A stretch of 64,000 nucleotides of DNA from assembly GCA_965644295.1 (NCBI GenBank), contig CBFFRP010000371.1, positions 62,001 through 126,000 of the forward strand. Direction: 5' to 3'. The notes below the pieces were generated by a model, which searched no databases, was not told the origin of the DNA, and was given only the letters and a program-made list of their open reading frames with translations. This DNA is from Paraphysomonas bandaiensis. Lineage: Eukaryota > Chrysophyceae. Position numbers and translations under genes: made by a program. This document shows positions 33,097 through 44,800 of this stretch, one piece after another; within the stretch, counting starts at the first letter, position 1, and each line of letters begins with the position of its first letter.

Positions 33097-35053
33097 TCAA
33101 ATCGTCCCAACCTGGTTGAGGATTTCCTCGATGCCACCCTTCCCCATGTGCTCCGCACCGCGTCTACTGAATATTTGGCCAAGGCGAATCAGGCCGTGCT
33201 TTCTGCGCATACGTGCTTCCGGAGTTATGAAGTTGTCGTGAGTGACTTTCACGCACACTTTTCTAAGTGTACTCTCGATATCGATAGAGGTAATATACCA
33301 CATCACTGAAAAGCTACAAATTCAAAAAGCATCGTAAGGATTACTAGGCGGTATCTAACAAACGGCTTACACGTGGCCTTGTGCTCGCTCGATAACTTTC
33401 TTTAGAGCTTTCTCTTCTTCTGTTTCTTCATCACCAGCCTGTAAGCAAACCATATGTCAGTTGTGACATTTAAAGGGGATATGAGTCCAATACATGCACT
33501 ATTCCGCCCTCCTCTACGCGCTTGCGAGCGATCTCCTCCAATCTCTCCTGGGCCTTTTGCGCCTCACTTGCCTTGGAGGCAGCCTGCCATCCCTTGTTCA
33601 CTATATTGAACCTTGTGCCTACGTATCTGTTGGTCTGTGCGATATTTACTCCCAGTCCACCCAGTCCCCCGACCTCAGCTCTGCCCTGCTCTTCATATAT
33701 AGTACCGATTAGGTGTAGCAAAGTCCCGCCGAAAGCGCTCTGAGACAGTTCTACAGCTTCTTCGTCCATGGCCTTGGCGAAGCCCTCTTCGTCTCCATCA
33801 ACATAGAGTTGCAGTTTCTGTGCAAGATTGACAGCACACTGGACTTCTCTCTTCTTCTGATGGAAAGCGCGCAACTTAGGATGGACCTACATACAATCAA
33901 GTATTACGGAAAAGGCTTTGTCAGAAGCAAGTATACCTTTGAATCAGTATCCACTTCTGATTGCATCTGAGAAGCCAGTTGTAGCTCTCCTATTAATGGC
34001 TCAAACTTCTCTGATCCAAATATCATAGCATAGAGGGCACCAGGGTCCATTTTTGGCGCTTCCTCAACTCCCCCTTTACCATGCTGGTCGTACCGAGCAC
34101 GAAGCTTCTCGTCGCTCAAAACTTGGTAAGCCTCACCTATTTTCTGGAATTTGGCCGCAGCATCGGGGTCGTTCGGATGCTTATCGGGATGGTTCTCTTT
34201 CGCTTTGATATAATACCGCTTCTTTATTTCAGAGGCAGAAGCCGAAGGCGAAACACCAAGGACATTGTAGTAGTCCATCTCTTTCACCGATGCACGACTA
34301 GATGATTTCTCACTATCATTCTTGGCCTCCTCCTTGTTCTAATAAGAATAGTCACACTCATCTAGACGCATATAAAATGATAGTATACCATTTCTTCAAA
34401 TGCTTTTAATTCGTGCTCTTTGAGTGTAGCCATAAAGTCGTCATCGTCCATTGAAAGCACAGATGCTGCTTCATCAGGTAGGTTGTACGCGATCCACTCT
34501 TTCTTCTCCTCGTCCCAGTCCTTCCCACTCATGGAGGCAGAAATAGCCCCAGGAGTATGATACACACCGCGCCCGATCTACACAATAATGTGTTACGCAT
34601 TGCAAAAATATCGTTCAGATTATCCTACTTGGTATACACCAGTGGCAACACCACCAACAGCAACCGCTGCTCCACCTAATATACCGGCCCCGGCGCCTAC
34701 ACCGAACCCTTTCAAGGCTCCCATTGCACCGCCCGTTTGGGCACCATCATAAGCACCTTTAATAGGTGCACTTACCATTAGTGCAGCACCACCAAATACT
34801 CCACGTAATACATTCCCAGCACCCTAATATATAAACATTTATGAATAAATCATTAAATTATAATAAGAAAACTTACATCAGTAACACCTGATAGAAATCC
34901 TTTTGGTTTCTCTAAATTATATAAATTAGATAATTTAGCATCTGAGATACTGTCATCATCATCATGTGTATCTGATATATTCTTATTCTTATTTTTATCT
35001 TCTAATAAATTGGTTGCATTTTTTTTATCAATATCCATATCTTCAGTTAACAT
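33097..35053 (-). CDS. DnaJ (Hsp40) co-chaperone with DnaJ-X domain, 544 aa
   Basis: Seven exons: 35053-34877, 34823-34629, 34577-34389, 34338-33937, 33886-33500, 33438-33371 and 33313-33097. An acidic N-terminus is followed by a Gly/Ala-rich hydrophobic stretch ('AGAGILGGAAVAVGGVATG') and a Trp-containing segment. The J domain starts 'KEMDYYNVLGVSPSASASEI' and carries the HPD motif in 'AKENHPDKHPNDPDAAAKF' and 'EAYQVLSDEKLRARYDQHG'. The DnaJ-X (CAJ1-like) region follows, ending 'VFSVMWYITSIDIESTLRKV', read across the last intron with acceptor at 33314. J proteins stimulate Hsp70 ATPase. The Gly-rich part resembles glycine-zipper segments of membrane-linked proteins, so it may be membrane-associated. 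The start could lie further upstream, because 'aggttgatatg' just before it could be an acceptor. Confidence 0.85.
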
Positions 35054-35856
35054 ATCAACCTATAGATATATATAGATAGATAGATAGATGATTAGTATGA
35101 TGGAGTTAGTTGAGTTATGTTAATACATACAAATTTTTTAAAAGATCTTCTTTGTGAGTATCTTATGAATAATGAAACTTTTCTCTTAGTAAGAAACTTG
35201 ACCAGCATCCATTCACAAGATTTATATTATTATGATATATTGATGAGATGTTATGGTATAGAGAGTGTGTATAATGACCTCGTTATGAGGTTAATGTATA
35301 TGTATATAGAAATCAACGCTTCGATTCATACTTTATCATACCATACTATCCTCTCCATACATACCATACGTACATACCATACATACAGCAGTCCATAGGA
35401 GGTACTTACATATGGTAATCCACACCACACTCTTAGGAAGAATACAGATGTATTCTACACTTCTTCTTTTCTTTCCTCTCTACCATTCTTTAGATTTATC
35501 CTCACCAGCAGCAGAATACAGAGAGATCATATCCAATCATATGTCTTTCTAATGGAATTGGATGGTTGTGGTTAGAGCACTTATGACAGCCAATCACAAC
35601 TGTTAAAGTAGTGTAAAACTCTGTTTGTCCCAATTCTCTTGAATTAGGTACGTATTTTGCTATATGATAACTAGGAACCATCTAATGTATGTGTGTACAT
35701 ACAGCACCAGCAGTTTCTAACGTTACGAATGTGCCATATGGTGTACATATATGTACTGGCTGTATATATCATATCCTTCAATTGCATTGCATTGCATTGC
35801 ATTCATTGCACACTGTTGTGTGAATTATCCTCTGCATACTGTGTGTATATCAGATT
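35054..35856. other. Divergent intergenic region
   Basis: Between the DnaJ gene (-) and the methyltransferase (+). Contains (tagatagata) near 35063-35085, (cata/cgta) runs at 35355-35390 and 'attgcattgcattgcattgcatt' at 35780-35803. Open frame 35117-35398 has no motif. Confidence 0.4.
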
Positions 35857-36724
35857 ATGTCTGTAACTGATAGAAAGATTGAAATTGAAGCTCCAGTGAG
35901 CCTTATGGGCTTATTTTGTGATGATAGTGACAGTGATTGTGATAATGAACAAAATTTTGAGCAGACATATGAAGAGCAGACTATTAGTATATGTCAATAT
36001 AATTTGACTATTAGACAATTTTGTTGGCATCAGGCTAATGCGAATAAAGTTTGGCCAGGAACCTTTAATTTGGCTGAATTTGTTATGAAACATAGAAATC
36101 GTTACTCATCTTTTGGACATACTCTTGAATTGGGTGCTGCGACGGGGGCTTTGTCGATATTTATGATGAAGGCTTTACCTGGCATTGAATTGATGACCTC
36201 AGATATAGATGACAACCGCGAAGTGGAATCCAATGTGAAGTACAACTTTGAGAAGAACGGTATGTCTGTCATTCGAAAATACTCTTGTATATGCTGAAGT
36301 GCACTACTTGTAGGTCTCCTTCCCGTTCGCCACATTCCTCATACTTGGGGAACTCCGTGGGAGTGGGAAGCTGGACCGAAACCTCTTCCTCGTTTTCGCC
36401 TTGTAATTGCATCAGACATTTTGCTTTACGTTAGGTGAGATATAACAATAGTTGTGGACCCTATTTAACACTGTATATGTGTTTCTTATCAGTGCCTATC
36501 CCGCGCTTGTGACTACTTTAGTCACCCTTTTCGGAGAACCGGGATCGGATACAGGCGGTAAGGCGGTTGAATTTTTGATGAGTTGGAACAGAAGGATTGC
36601 TGAGTCGGATAAATTTTTTGATCTGATGCGAAATGCGGGGTTTTATGTTCACCATCATGGAAAGTGTATTTATTCATTTTATCGGGATGCATCCGTAATG
36701 AATGGTATGATTCACGGCTGCTAG
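35857..36724 (+). CDS. METTL21-like protein methyltransferase (Methyltransf_16), 251 aa
   Basis: Three exons, 35857-36259, 36314-36434 and 36493-36724. The order fits the METTL21/lysine-methyltransferase family: an N-terminal strand with 'VWPGTFNLAEFV' (the family 'W...LA.yl' region), SAM motif I 'TLELGAATGALSIFMMKALP', the post-I acidic 'MTSDIDD', then 'FRLVIASDILLYV' with 'ASDILLY' in place of the family (D/E)xxY motif read across intron 2. The C-terminal part continues to 'SFYRDASVMNGMIHGC'. These enzymes methylate Lys on proteins such as chaperones and elongation factors (family knowledge); the substrate is not predictable. The DnaJ co-chaperone is next door, but chance is a sufficient explanation. 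Confidence 0.8.
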
Positions 36725-37639
36725 ATAGTTTACTTGGTGCAACAATGATATATTGGTGTCCTACCAGCTGTCTTTAGGCTCTATGTAAATAGATTTGCTT
36801 CGCATGTTGTATTGGTTGAACACTGTATAATATGCAGAGGTAGTATAAATTAGAGGGTCAGTAAATGAATGTTAATGAAAAGGATAGATATAATTGATGT
36901 TGTCTCAGATTACAACTATAATTAGTAAAAAACGAAGGGAGATCAGATTACTGTTGACGAATATAATACCAAGAAAAGGTCATGTACAAGTAGATGTTAA
37001 CTTGTAGACATACACCCGGATCATGAACATCAAACCGAAACTCTTTCATATTAGGCAAGCGCATTCAGTACAGATAAAGTGGTAATTAGCGCCATGGTCT
37101 TCTACGGCCTAAAGCGTTCACCACGCCATCAAGTGCTTCCCGCCTATCATTGATAATAATATGTCACCTTAAATCTATGGTATATGGTACTACTACTTTC
37201 TTTCTCTTACCAATACAAACATAAAATGTACATGTACTACTAAGGTGGACAACTCCAGCAATATAGTGTCAATCATTAGCCCGTCTTATTTCAGGAAAGT
37301 AGATGTAGCAAATATATCTGTTGCCAGCAGTCCAGGATTGGAAGAACATATCTTCAACTAGAAGGGTAATATGCTATGGATCGAGCTGAACTTAGTCTTG
37401 TTGCTCAAAGTCAAGAGGAAAGACACATAATCGACCGTACAATAACACAGTACTTCTCTTAATGTAATTAGAGGACAACCTCTTCCCACCATTAGAATAG
37501 CCGTTATAATAGCCATTAAGGGTGATGGTCATTACAAGGGCAATAAATGGCTATTGACCTTAGTGTTTTCCAAGTTCTAATTCTAATATTTTGTCCTAAT
37601 ACTTATAGTAAATAATTGTCAATTAATCGCAATTTAATT

Positions 37640-37727
37640 GCAACATTCCAGCGAGCAATTATAATTGCAATTATTATGTATGTTCGATGCAATTTAATTG
37701 CAATTCAATTAATTGTTACGCAGCCCT
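37640..37727. repeat. AATTG-rich element end with GCAGCCCTG terminus, copy 2
   Basis: 'gcaatttaattgcaattcaattaattgttacgcagccctg': same terminal CAGGGCTGC (outward) as 32391 and 41626, preceded by alternating 'caatt/aattg'. Confidence 0.5.
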
Positions 37728-38344
37728 GTTGTTGCCACGTTTCCAGTAGAAAAGCACATACATATATATAGGATTATAATTTCTTGGAAAACTATTCATA
37801 TAAAGCACATCTAGTGAAAGGATGAGCCAAAAGTAATCAACTACCTCAGCAAAGCCGGACTCTCACCTATTCTTGTTTACTTACATAAATGTTAAAGATC
37901 TGATTATTACATGAGAGAACTTATGGCGTTTATCTATCTACCTATTACTCTAGACTAGTGGTAACACAGATTACAAAATGCTCAGTTGTCTCGGGACTGC
38001 TTGTGCATTTACTTACATAAATAGTTACAGCAGAGATTTTCTCCGGGAAATTAACGTATATGAGAATATGTATATTATAGTCGCCCTCAACAATATATAT
38101 GTTGGACGCGCACCTTTTTGTGTTGTTTTGGTGGATAACTATCAGAAATATTTCTCCGGGAAAGTAATGTGAGCCGCGAATTATATAGTCAGCAGATATT
38201 GTTCTGCCCACTAATAGCCAAATGCTTGCGTGTGGTACAAGGGACACAAATAAGTGTCTTTTGTGTAGACGTCTTTTTGCGCCTTGACAAATTAACAGGC
38301 ATCCGGGGTATTGGGCTGCCTACTGAAGTCAAGCATCCGGGACA

Positions 38345-38402
38345 GAGAGCGAAAGTGGTTGCACCTTGGTGCTTACGACGGTGACGCACAGCAGCTTTCG
38401 TA
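38345..38402 (-). repeat. Dispersed 55-bp repeat, copy B
   Basis: Inverted relative to copy A; shares 'agcaccaaggtgcaaccactttcgctct' (minus strand). Confidence 0.55.
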
Positions 38403-38819
38403 TCGCAAAATAGTAGAGTCTCAGAGTTAAGCACTAGTTAGTTAAAAAGCTTTTTGCAACACTAGTTCTGCCTCTTACACGCCTATAATTATATATTATT
38501 GCTAATAATCAGACATTCACTATAATACAACATATACAATCAAAGATTATTATAACGAAACGCCCTGGCACGGTTCTCCACAAGCAGTGTAAGGAATATT
38601 ATTTGTTGTTTTAAGTTATTTTATTAGCTTTTTTAGAAAAAGTTTAAATTGAACGGAGAAGGTGCATGGTTACCTCTACTTTCGTAAGAAGTCACTCTGA
38701 AGAAGAGTGAATGCATGTGCTGGACGAGAGTGCATACAATAGATAGAAGACAGAGGAGTCCTATTTTCGTGTGCAGCGGGGCTGTAAAACTATGTTAATT
38801 CCTTGGCGTTAACGACTAG

Positions 38820-39090
38820 TGAAATATTAAGCAAGTTCAAAAGGAAGTACGTTCTGCGAAAAAGTTCAAAAGGTACTTCAAAAGGTAGTTCGTAAAAAAG
38901 TGTAGAGTGTGAAAAAGTAGAAAAGGTAGTTCATAATGTAGAGTTTTTATAAGAAGGTAGTTAAAAACTATCTTGTAAACTTTTTGTCGAAAGTTCATAA
39001 GATAGTTCATCGTATGAACTGCTTTTGAACTTGAGCGAACTACCTCTTATGAACTTCTTTTAAACTTCTTTTGAACTTCTCCATTTCACT
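38820..39090. repeat. Short-unit array of 'gttcaaaag/cttttgaac'
   Basis: The left half has repeated 'aagttcaaaagg(t/a)a' units and the right half has 'cttttgaacttc' units in inverse orientation, so the block can fold on itself. It abuts the 39094 inverted-repeat arm. Confidence 0.5.
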
Positions 39091-39093
39091 TGT

Positions 39094-39567
39094 GAACTGT
39101 CCTTCCTGCTGGCACATGTGTTGGAGTTCTAACAATGGTTGAAAGCAAGCTGCACTCTTGTATGGCTACATCAGGACGAGTGAGACCCTCAATAGTGATA
39201 ATATATTATCTATTGTGTATGTTATTATTACATCATGTATGCTTGCATGTACACCACACACACTATGCCTTGCGCTGCATGTATGTCATCATTGTATTGA
39301 TATTGCATTGTATGCAGTTACACTTATATTACTTATACCACACCACACACTACATACATAGATATATATATTATGATGTACATTATACATCTTATCCATA
39401 ATGATTGTTGTATACATACTACACTTCACACATATAACGCTGTTGTGTGCTATACGTTGGTACTGATTCCTTCTATCTGTCACTCGTCCTGATGTAGCCA
39501 TCATATACAAGAAGTGCAACTTGCTCCCAACCATAGTGTTAGCACTCACATGCCAGGAAGGACAGTT
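39094..39567. repeat. Long inverted repeat, arms of about 90 bp
   Basis: Left arm 39094-39184 and right arm 39477-39567 are inverse copies with several small differences. Shared blocks include 'aactgtccttcctg', 'ggctacatcaggacgagtga' and 'tgcac-tcttgtat'. A loop of about 290 bp of low-complexity 'cattg/tacttac' sequence separates them. It could be a foldback element or the ends of a transposon. No protein. Confidence 0.65.
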
Positions 39568-40892
39568 ATCGCCAAGGCGTTACACATTCGTAGACTTCGC
39601 TTTTTATGCATGCGTGGGCTAAATTGCATCACATGTGGTGAGAGGGCCCAGCAAAAAAGCTGCTCTCCTCAACTCAACTATACCGGCCTGATGCTCTGAA
39701 CAACTGAAGGTCTCTAAAAATCTACCGCATATATATATAATTTTATTCCGAAGACAAGGAACTCAAGTTCTTCGTCTTAGGTCGAGTAGATTGGGTAGAG
39801 GTGCACAAGCTTGAGCTTCTTAAAATGAGATTAAGTAGTGATTACCTGCTGTGCAACTTTACTGTTCTAGGATGTGGTGAAGCTGATATTTATAAACTCT
39901 TGTGCTACTTTTTAGCCCACCATTAGTTTTAAAAAAAGTCAAGTAGTGGTATATATAATATATATTGTCATTCATGATGATACTATAAGCACAATATAAT
40001 AGAAGAAGGTATGAATATAATATATAGTTGTGCTCAGAATATAATATATTATTATATATTATTCAAAACAATTTTTCTTCTGCGCTTGTTGGCATTCTTC
40101 TGCTGTGTGTTTGAGTTTTAGTTATTTTTTCACTGTTGTGCATCATATTATATATATATAATATGCAAGAACCATTCGAATTTAATTGGCAATTGTACGC
40201 AGTTTTAATATATTTAATTAATGCTGATTGCACTTTCAATTGTCAATTAACTGGGGCAGATATATTATATAGTTATCTCCCAATTATTATTGCAGTTATT
40301 TAATACTCTAACTAGTAACGTACGCCAGTCGCTATATATTAGCTCCCTGATGTCAGTAGATGTCAGGTGTATCAACATTATCAACTGCGTTTGCTTTTTG
40401 AGTGAAAGAGCAAAAAAGTGGTTGCACCTTAAGTATACATTATAAGTAAACAATATTATGCAAACGTGGGAATTTTACGATATCTTTGGAAATTTAAGAG
40501 TATTTACAGCATTTAAAAGTAGAAATGTTATAAAACTATTCTATTTGTGGTAAAATAGGGTTAGGGACAACAAATAATAATCTTTTAACCTTCTTATTGA
40601 TTGTGGCTTCCAAATGCTTTATGCTGCGCTATCGAGTTTGCTTGTTAAGACGCACCCTGTTCCGCTACCTGTTACCATCATCCAGCTTTGAACTGTAATG
40701 GCATTATTCCGAACTTGACACTCACTGTCATCGTCTTCTTCCTCATTGAGCAGTGGTATTTATTAAATTATACTATATATTAAAAGTCTAGGCGTTAAAA
40801 ACCTGCACCAATGAAGTGGCTAGTTGAATGCTAGACATACTATTTAGACCGCTACCCATAACTAATCGGCACAAATTCTATTATCCTACTAT

Positions 40893-40950
40893 GACAGAAG
40901 CTGCTTGTGCGTTGCCGCAAGCACCAAGGTGCGACCACTTCCGTTCTTGG
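40893..40950 (+). repeat. Dispersed 55-bp repeat, copy C
   Basis: 'gttgccgcaagcaccaaggtgcgaccactt': same block as copies A and B. Confidence 0.55.
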
Positions 40951-41264
40951 TGTTGATTGTGAGTTTCGCCATGATCGTGTGTCTGAGGACTCACTGGCAC
41001 GTTTTCTCAGGGGGTCTCCCCTTATTAAATTATACTTGTCATAGCACAGTACTGACTGAATTACGTTAAGAGGATAATATGGTGAAATAATAGTGATATT
41101 GTAGCAATGTGATTGTAAAGACACACCATTCACCAACACCAACAAATTGTATTTTTAAGAGCTACTAAGTTTTCAATTTCTGTGTTGTCTTTTAATAGCT
41201 ACTCCTATATTGTTGTCCTGAATAATATTCTGTTTTCATTGCTACATAAAATGCAGGATAGCTA

Positions 41265-41462
41265 CTAGCGATAGGCTTCAACAAGTATTTTAAACTCAAT
41301 CCTTCTCCGTCCGGGTAAAAGTGAGCCTTTGTTACCACCTTGTATCTTTATGACTACCTTTTTGAAATCAGGGTTCTGAATAATAGCAGCATTGATACCC
41401 AGATCACAATCGACAGTCGGGTGCCTTGTATGAGTCGTCGTGGAGATCGAGCTCATATTCAC
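41265..41462 (-). pseudogene. hAT transposase fragment
   Basis: The minus strand encodes 'NAAIIQNPDFKKVVIKIQGG', which lines up with 'NASIVASANFEKAAVKIKG' of the transposase relic in 4422-5680. An element terminus lies 160 bp beyond it at 41626, on the side where the transposase N-terminus would be, so it may be part of one deleted element. Confidence 0.5.
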
Positions 41463-41559
41463 CTTCCTTCTGTAATACTATTATTCCTTGCCAGTATCAA
41501 ATTGATGATATTAAATATTAAATATACTTCTAATTTATAGATTGAAGCAGGTTGTAGTC

Positions 41560-41626
41560 AATAATAACTGCAATTACTATTTGCTGTCCCAATTTCAATA
41601 ATTGGCAATCAATTGATATGCAGCCC
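41560..41626. repeat. AATTG-rich element end with GCAGCCCTG terminus, copy 3
   Basis: 'gcaattactatttgctgtccc', 'aatttcaataattggcaatc' and 'aattgatatgcagccctg' parallel the copy at 32290-32391. Confidence 0.5.
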
Positions 41627-41848
41627 TGATGCAATGTCTCTTATTGCGATTAATTAAGAAGCTGCCTGAGATTAAAATCATAAAGTATACACTGCTACAA
41701 AACCCTGGTATGTAGGTGTTGCCTGCAAATGCATTAAAAAAGAATAATAGAATTGTACTCACAAAGCCATTATTATAATATACTGAAACTGTGTGCTCAT
41801 CCATACTAACCGCTTTCGACATTAATCAAACACATCCAAAACCAATAC

Positions 41849-44800
41849 TTATTTTTTAACTACAAACTTGATAGGATCTGCATTGACTTGAAACTCTTCG
41901 TGAATAGCCTCCTGCATTAGATTAAACATTGTGTTTCTGAGAATGTCTGCAGACAAAGTTACAAATTCCTCTTGTATTAAAGCGGTTGCTGCACGGGCAT
42001 TCAACGCATCTTCTTTCTTTTTCGCTACAAGAGCACGATCTCTTGCTCCACGAGCAACATTCTGAATTTTTTGGGCGGCATAATTAAGCCCTTCAACCTC
42101 TTCAACTGATGAGTTGTCCAACATGAGACAAGTCTGTTGGCGTAATCCTAAAGATGGCTTCTTGGGCAAAGTGGCATTCGTGCCCTCTTCTCCAGCAACG
42201 CTTTCAGGTGGTGGAATTCCCCCACGGCCCTTCCGAAGTGGTTCAGATGACGACCTCCTCGTACGTTTCAAGCCACTAGACCTCTCACTAGCCAAAATAT
42301 CTAGTTTTTTCTCTAACAAAGCAGCAACCGGGTCACTAAGAGACAAGATAAAATCTCGTATCGGTATACTACTTGTACGGGTTGATTGCATTCTGCACAA
42401 ACATATACATTATTGGTGTGCGATATAAGTAATAAACATACATTGATTGAATTTCCTTGAACGACTGACTCTTTCTCGTTATTCCAAACTTTTGCACCAT
42501 AGTTTCAACGAGATCAACCTTTGTAACCTCCAGTTTAGATAGCTCTTCGCCGGATACAGTGCAGCCAGATTCCTTCAACTCGATGACAAGTTTCGTTGAC
42601 AAAGGGGTTTCTTGTACGATTTCTTTGAAATATACACCATACACAGGCCCGCCAACGGGTTCAATTCCACTACTGCCAGGAGTATACCCACTGACTGGCT
42701 GAGTGACGACGCGCGTTAACTAAACATCAAAGTAAGTAAAAAGTACAAAATATAGTCCACTACAGCACCTGCTCTCGTGTGTCAACAGCATTAAGCACAT
42801 CTTTAAATATTGATGTCAATACCCCATCGACAGCGCATCGAACTTCACTCTGCCGCTCGGAAATGGGCACGGGGCGACTTCCTGGGCTCTTAGTTGACCT
42901 CATCTCTGAGTTACTACTCCCTGGAAGTGATCCCGGTACTGAAATCCTCAGGGCAGATGCCGGAGAAGACTCTCGTGGTGGAACGAATGGCATCTTAACT
43001 GGAGCGACGTAGCCGTCCAATATACCTCGCTGTGGGCCCTTATCAAATACTGCAGAAATCACTTCTCGAGAGTACACTTCTCCTTCGATACGAAGATTTA
43101 GAACCTCAGATGGTCCCCGAAGCGCGCCCTTGGTCGCTTCCGAACTTCCAAAAAACGACGATCCTCCACGAGAAAACGATCCAGGAGAGCCACCCATAGA
43201 ACGTGATGCAAAAGAGTCCAACATACCACTAGAAAAGGAGCTGTCATTCAGGCCAGTAGCTGAATCTGCACCCGGAGTGCGCGTTCCTTTCATAGCGCCT
43301 GCGCCTACAGATTTGGACATACTTGTTGGATATGAAGATGTTCTACTAGCATCTCTGAATCCCATATTTTCCATGTAGCTAGACCTAGCTGCAGTAGGCG
43401 AACAAACGATCTCAGTGCGCTGAGAGCTTCCAACCTAACACATATTACGAGACACATATATAGTACTTTACATCACAAATACCTTGCTTCTGCTCCTCAG
43501 GCGATCCTTGATTTTATCATGCCTACTTCCTCCTCCTCGCTTAGCCTGTGCTCGAAGAACAGTTTGAACGATAATTTTAAGTCGATCGAGGAATATAATA
43601 GGCTGCATGTTCGCCGTTATAGTGACATTCAAAACAACTAAGCCAAGCGGAGGAATTGTACCCCTCTCAGGGGTAACAGCAAGAGATCCAATCTCGTATA
43701 GGTACGACGATCCTTCTTCAATAGAAAACTCCACGTCCGAAGAGGTATGATTTCGCAATACAACCAAACGCGATGCCGACAACGATTTTGGAATCACCTT
43801 GAAGTCTAACATATCTTCGGACAAGGAACTTATAGTTTCGACATCGACCAGTCTCTTTGAGGGAGGAAGGGCCCCAATTAACAGGCTTCCTGGGGCAGGT
43901 GGTCGTTCAAATCGTGGATCGTACCCTGCAGCCTTCAGAACAAGCTGCATAAATTTGAGACTGTTCAACAAATTTGCCCCCTCACGCATCGACTTCCTTC
44001 TGGACTGCATAGGTGTATCCATCGAACTAGGAAAATACTTGATACTGAGGTCAACAGAATAAGTCACAGCCGCAATGGGGTTGAATATCCACTCAATATA
44101 AGTTGACGAACGACCTGCAATGGTGCCCGTTGGATTTAAAACCTTGATGATTTCTTGATCAAAATTGTCTTTCGTCAGTTGCCGCAAAGTAGACTGGTCG
44201 ATTTCATATTTAACATCTAGCCGGCTCACATTAATCAACTCCATCCGTTGCAGAGGAAGTTCTCCAGGAGGAATGCCTATAGGAACAGAACTAAAGTTGT
44301 GGACTTTACTCGTTCCAGTTGTAGAAAAGAGCATCAAGCTCGGCGGGCGTTCCCCTCCACCAGTGCTGGCCCTACTCGATACAGATGGAGTTGCAACGAC
44401 ATCATTGGCAAGAGTTATACCAATAAAATCAATCCAAAACTGTTTTCCTTGACTCAATTTAAGGTGAACAGGAAGCTTGTGATACCCGCCATACTTCAAG
44501 CTAGTGTGGCTATAGCTCATAGTGATCACCATGCCCTCACCAGGGGCAAGCACACCTTCCCGAGGCTCAATATCGAAGCACTTTAATTCTTCCAGAATAC
44601 TGATCTGGGTCAATCTTTCCTCTGTCAGCTCATCTTCATCACACCACTGTTCTAAATCCAGTTCCTTTTCATTAGGAAGATTCATCTTAAACGATGTTGT
44701 CAAGAAACCACGATTCCTAATCTGTAAGTAGATCACTTGCCGCGGGCTCCCAATGACGTCAGGGGTAAATTGAAATTCAAATCGCTTTAACGACGAAAGA

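Larger units (their letters stand above)
36725..41848. other. 5-kb gene-free, repeat-rich stretch
   Basis: No gene is supported. It holds an AATTG-rich element end (37640-37727), a dispersed repeat (38345-38402), a short-unit palindromic array (38820-39090), a long inverted repeat (39094-39567), another dispersed repeat copy (40893-40950) and a hAT transposase fragment (41265-41462). Best read as a graveyard of DNA transposons. Confidence 0.6.
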
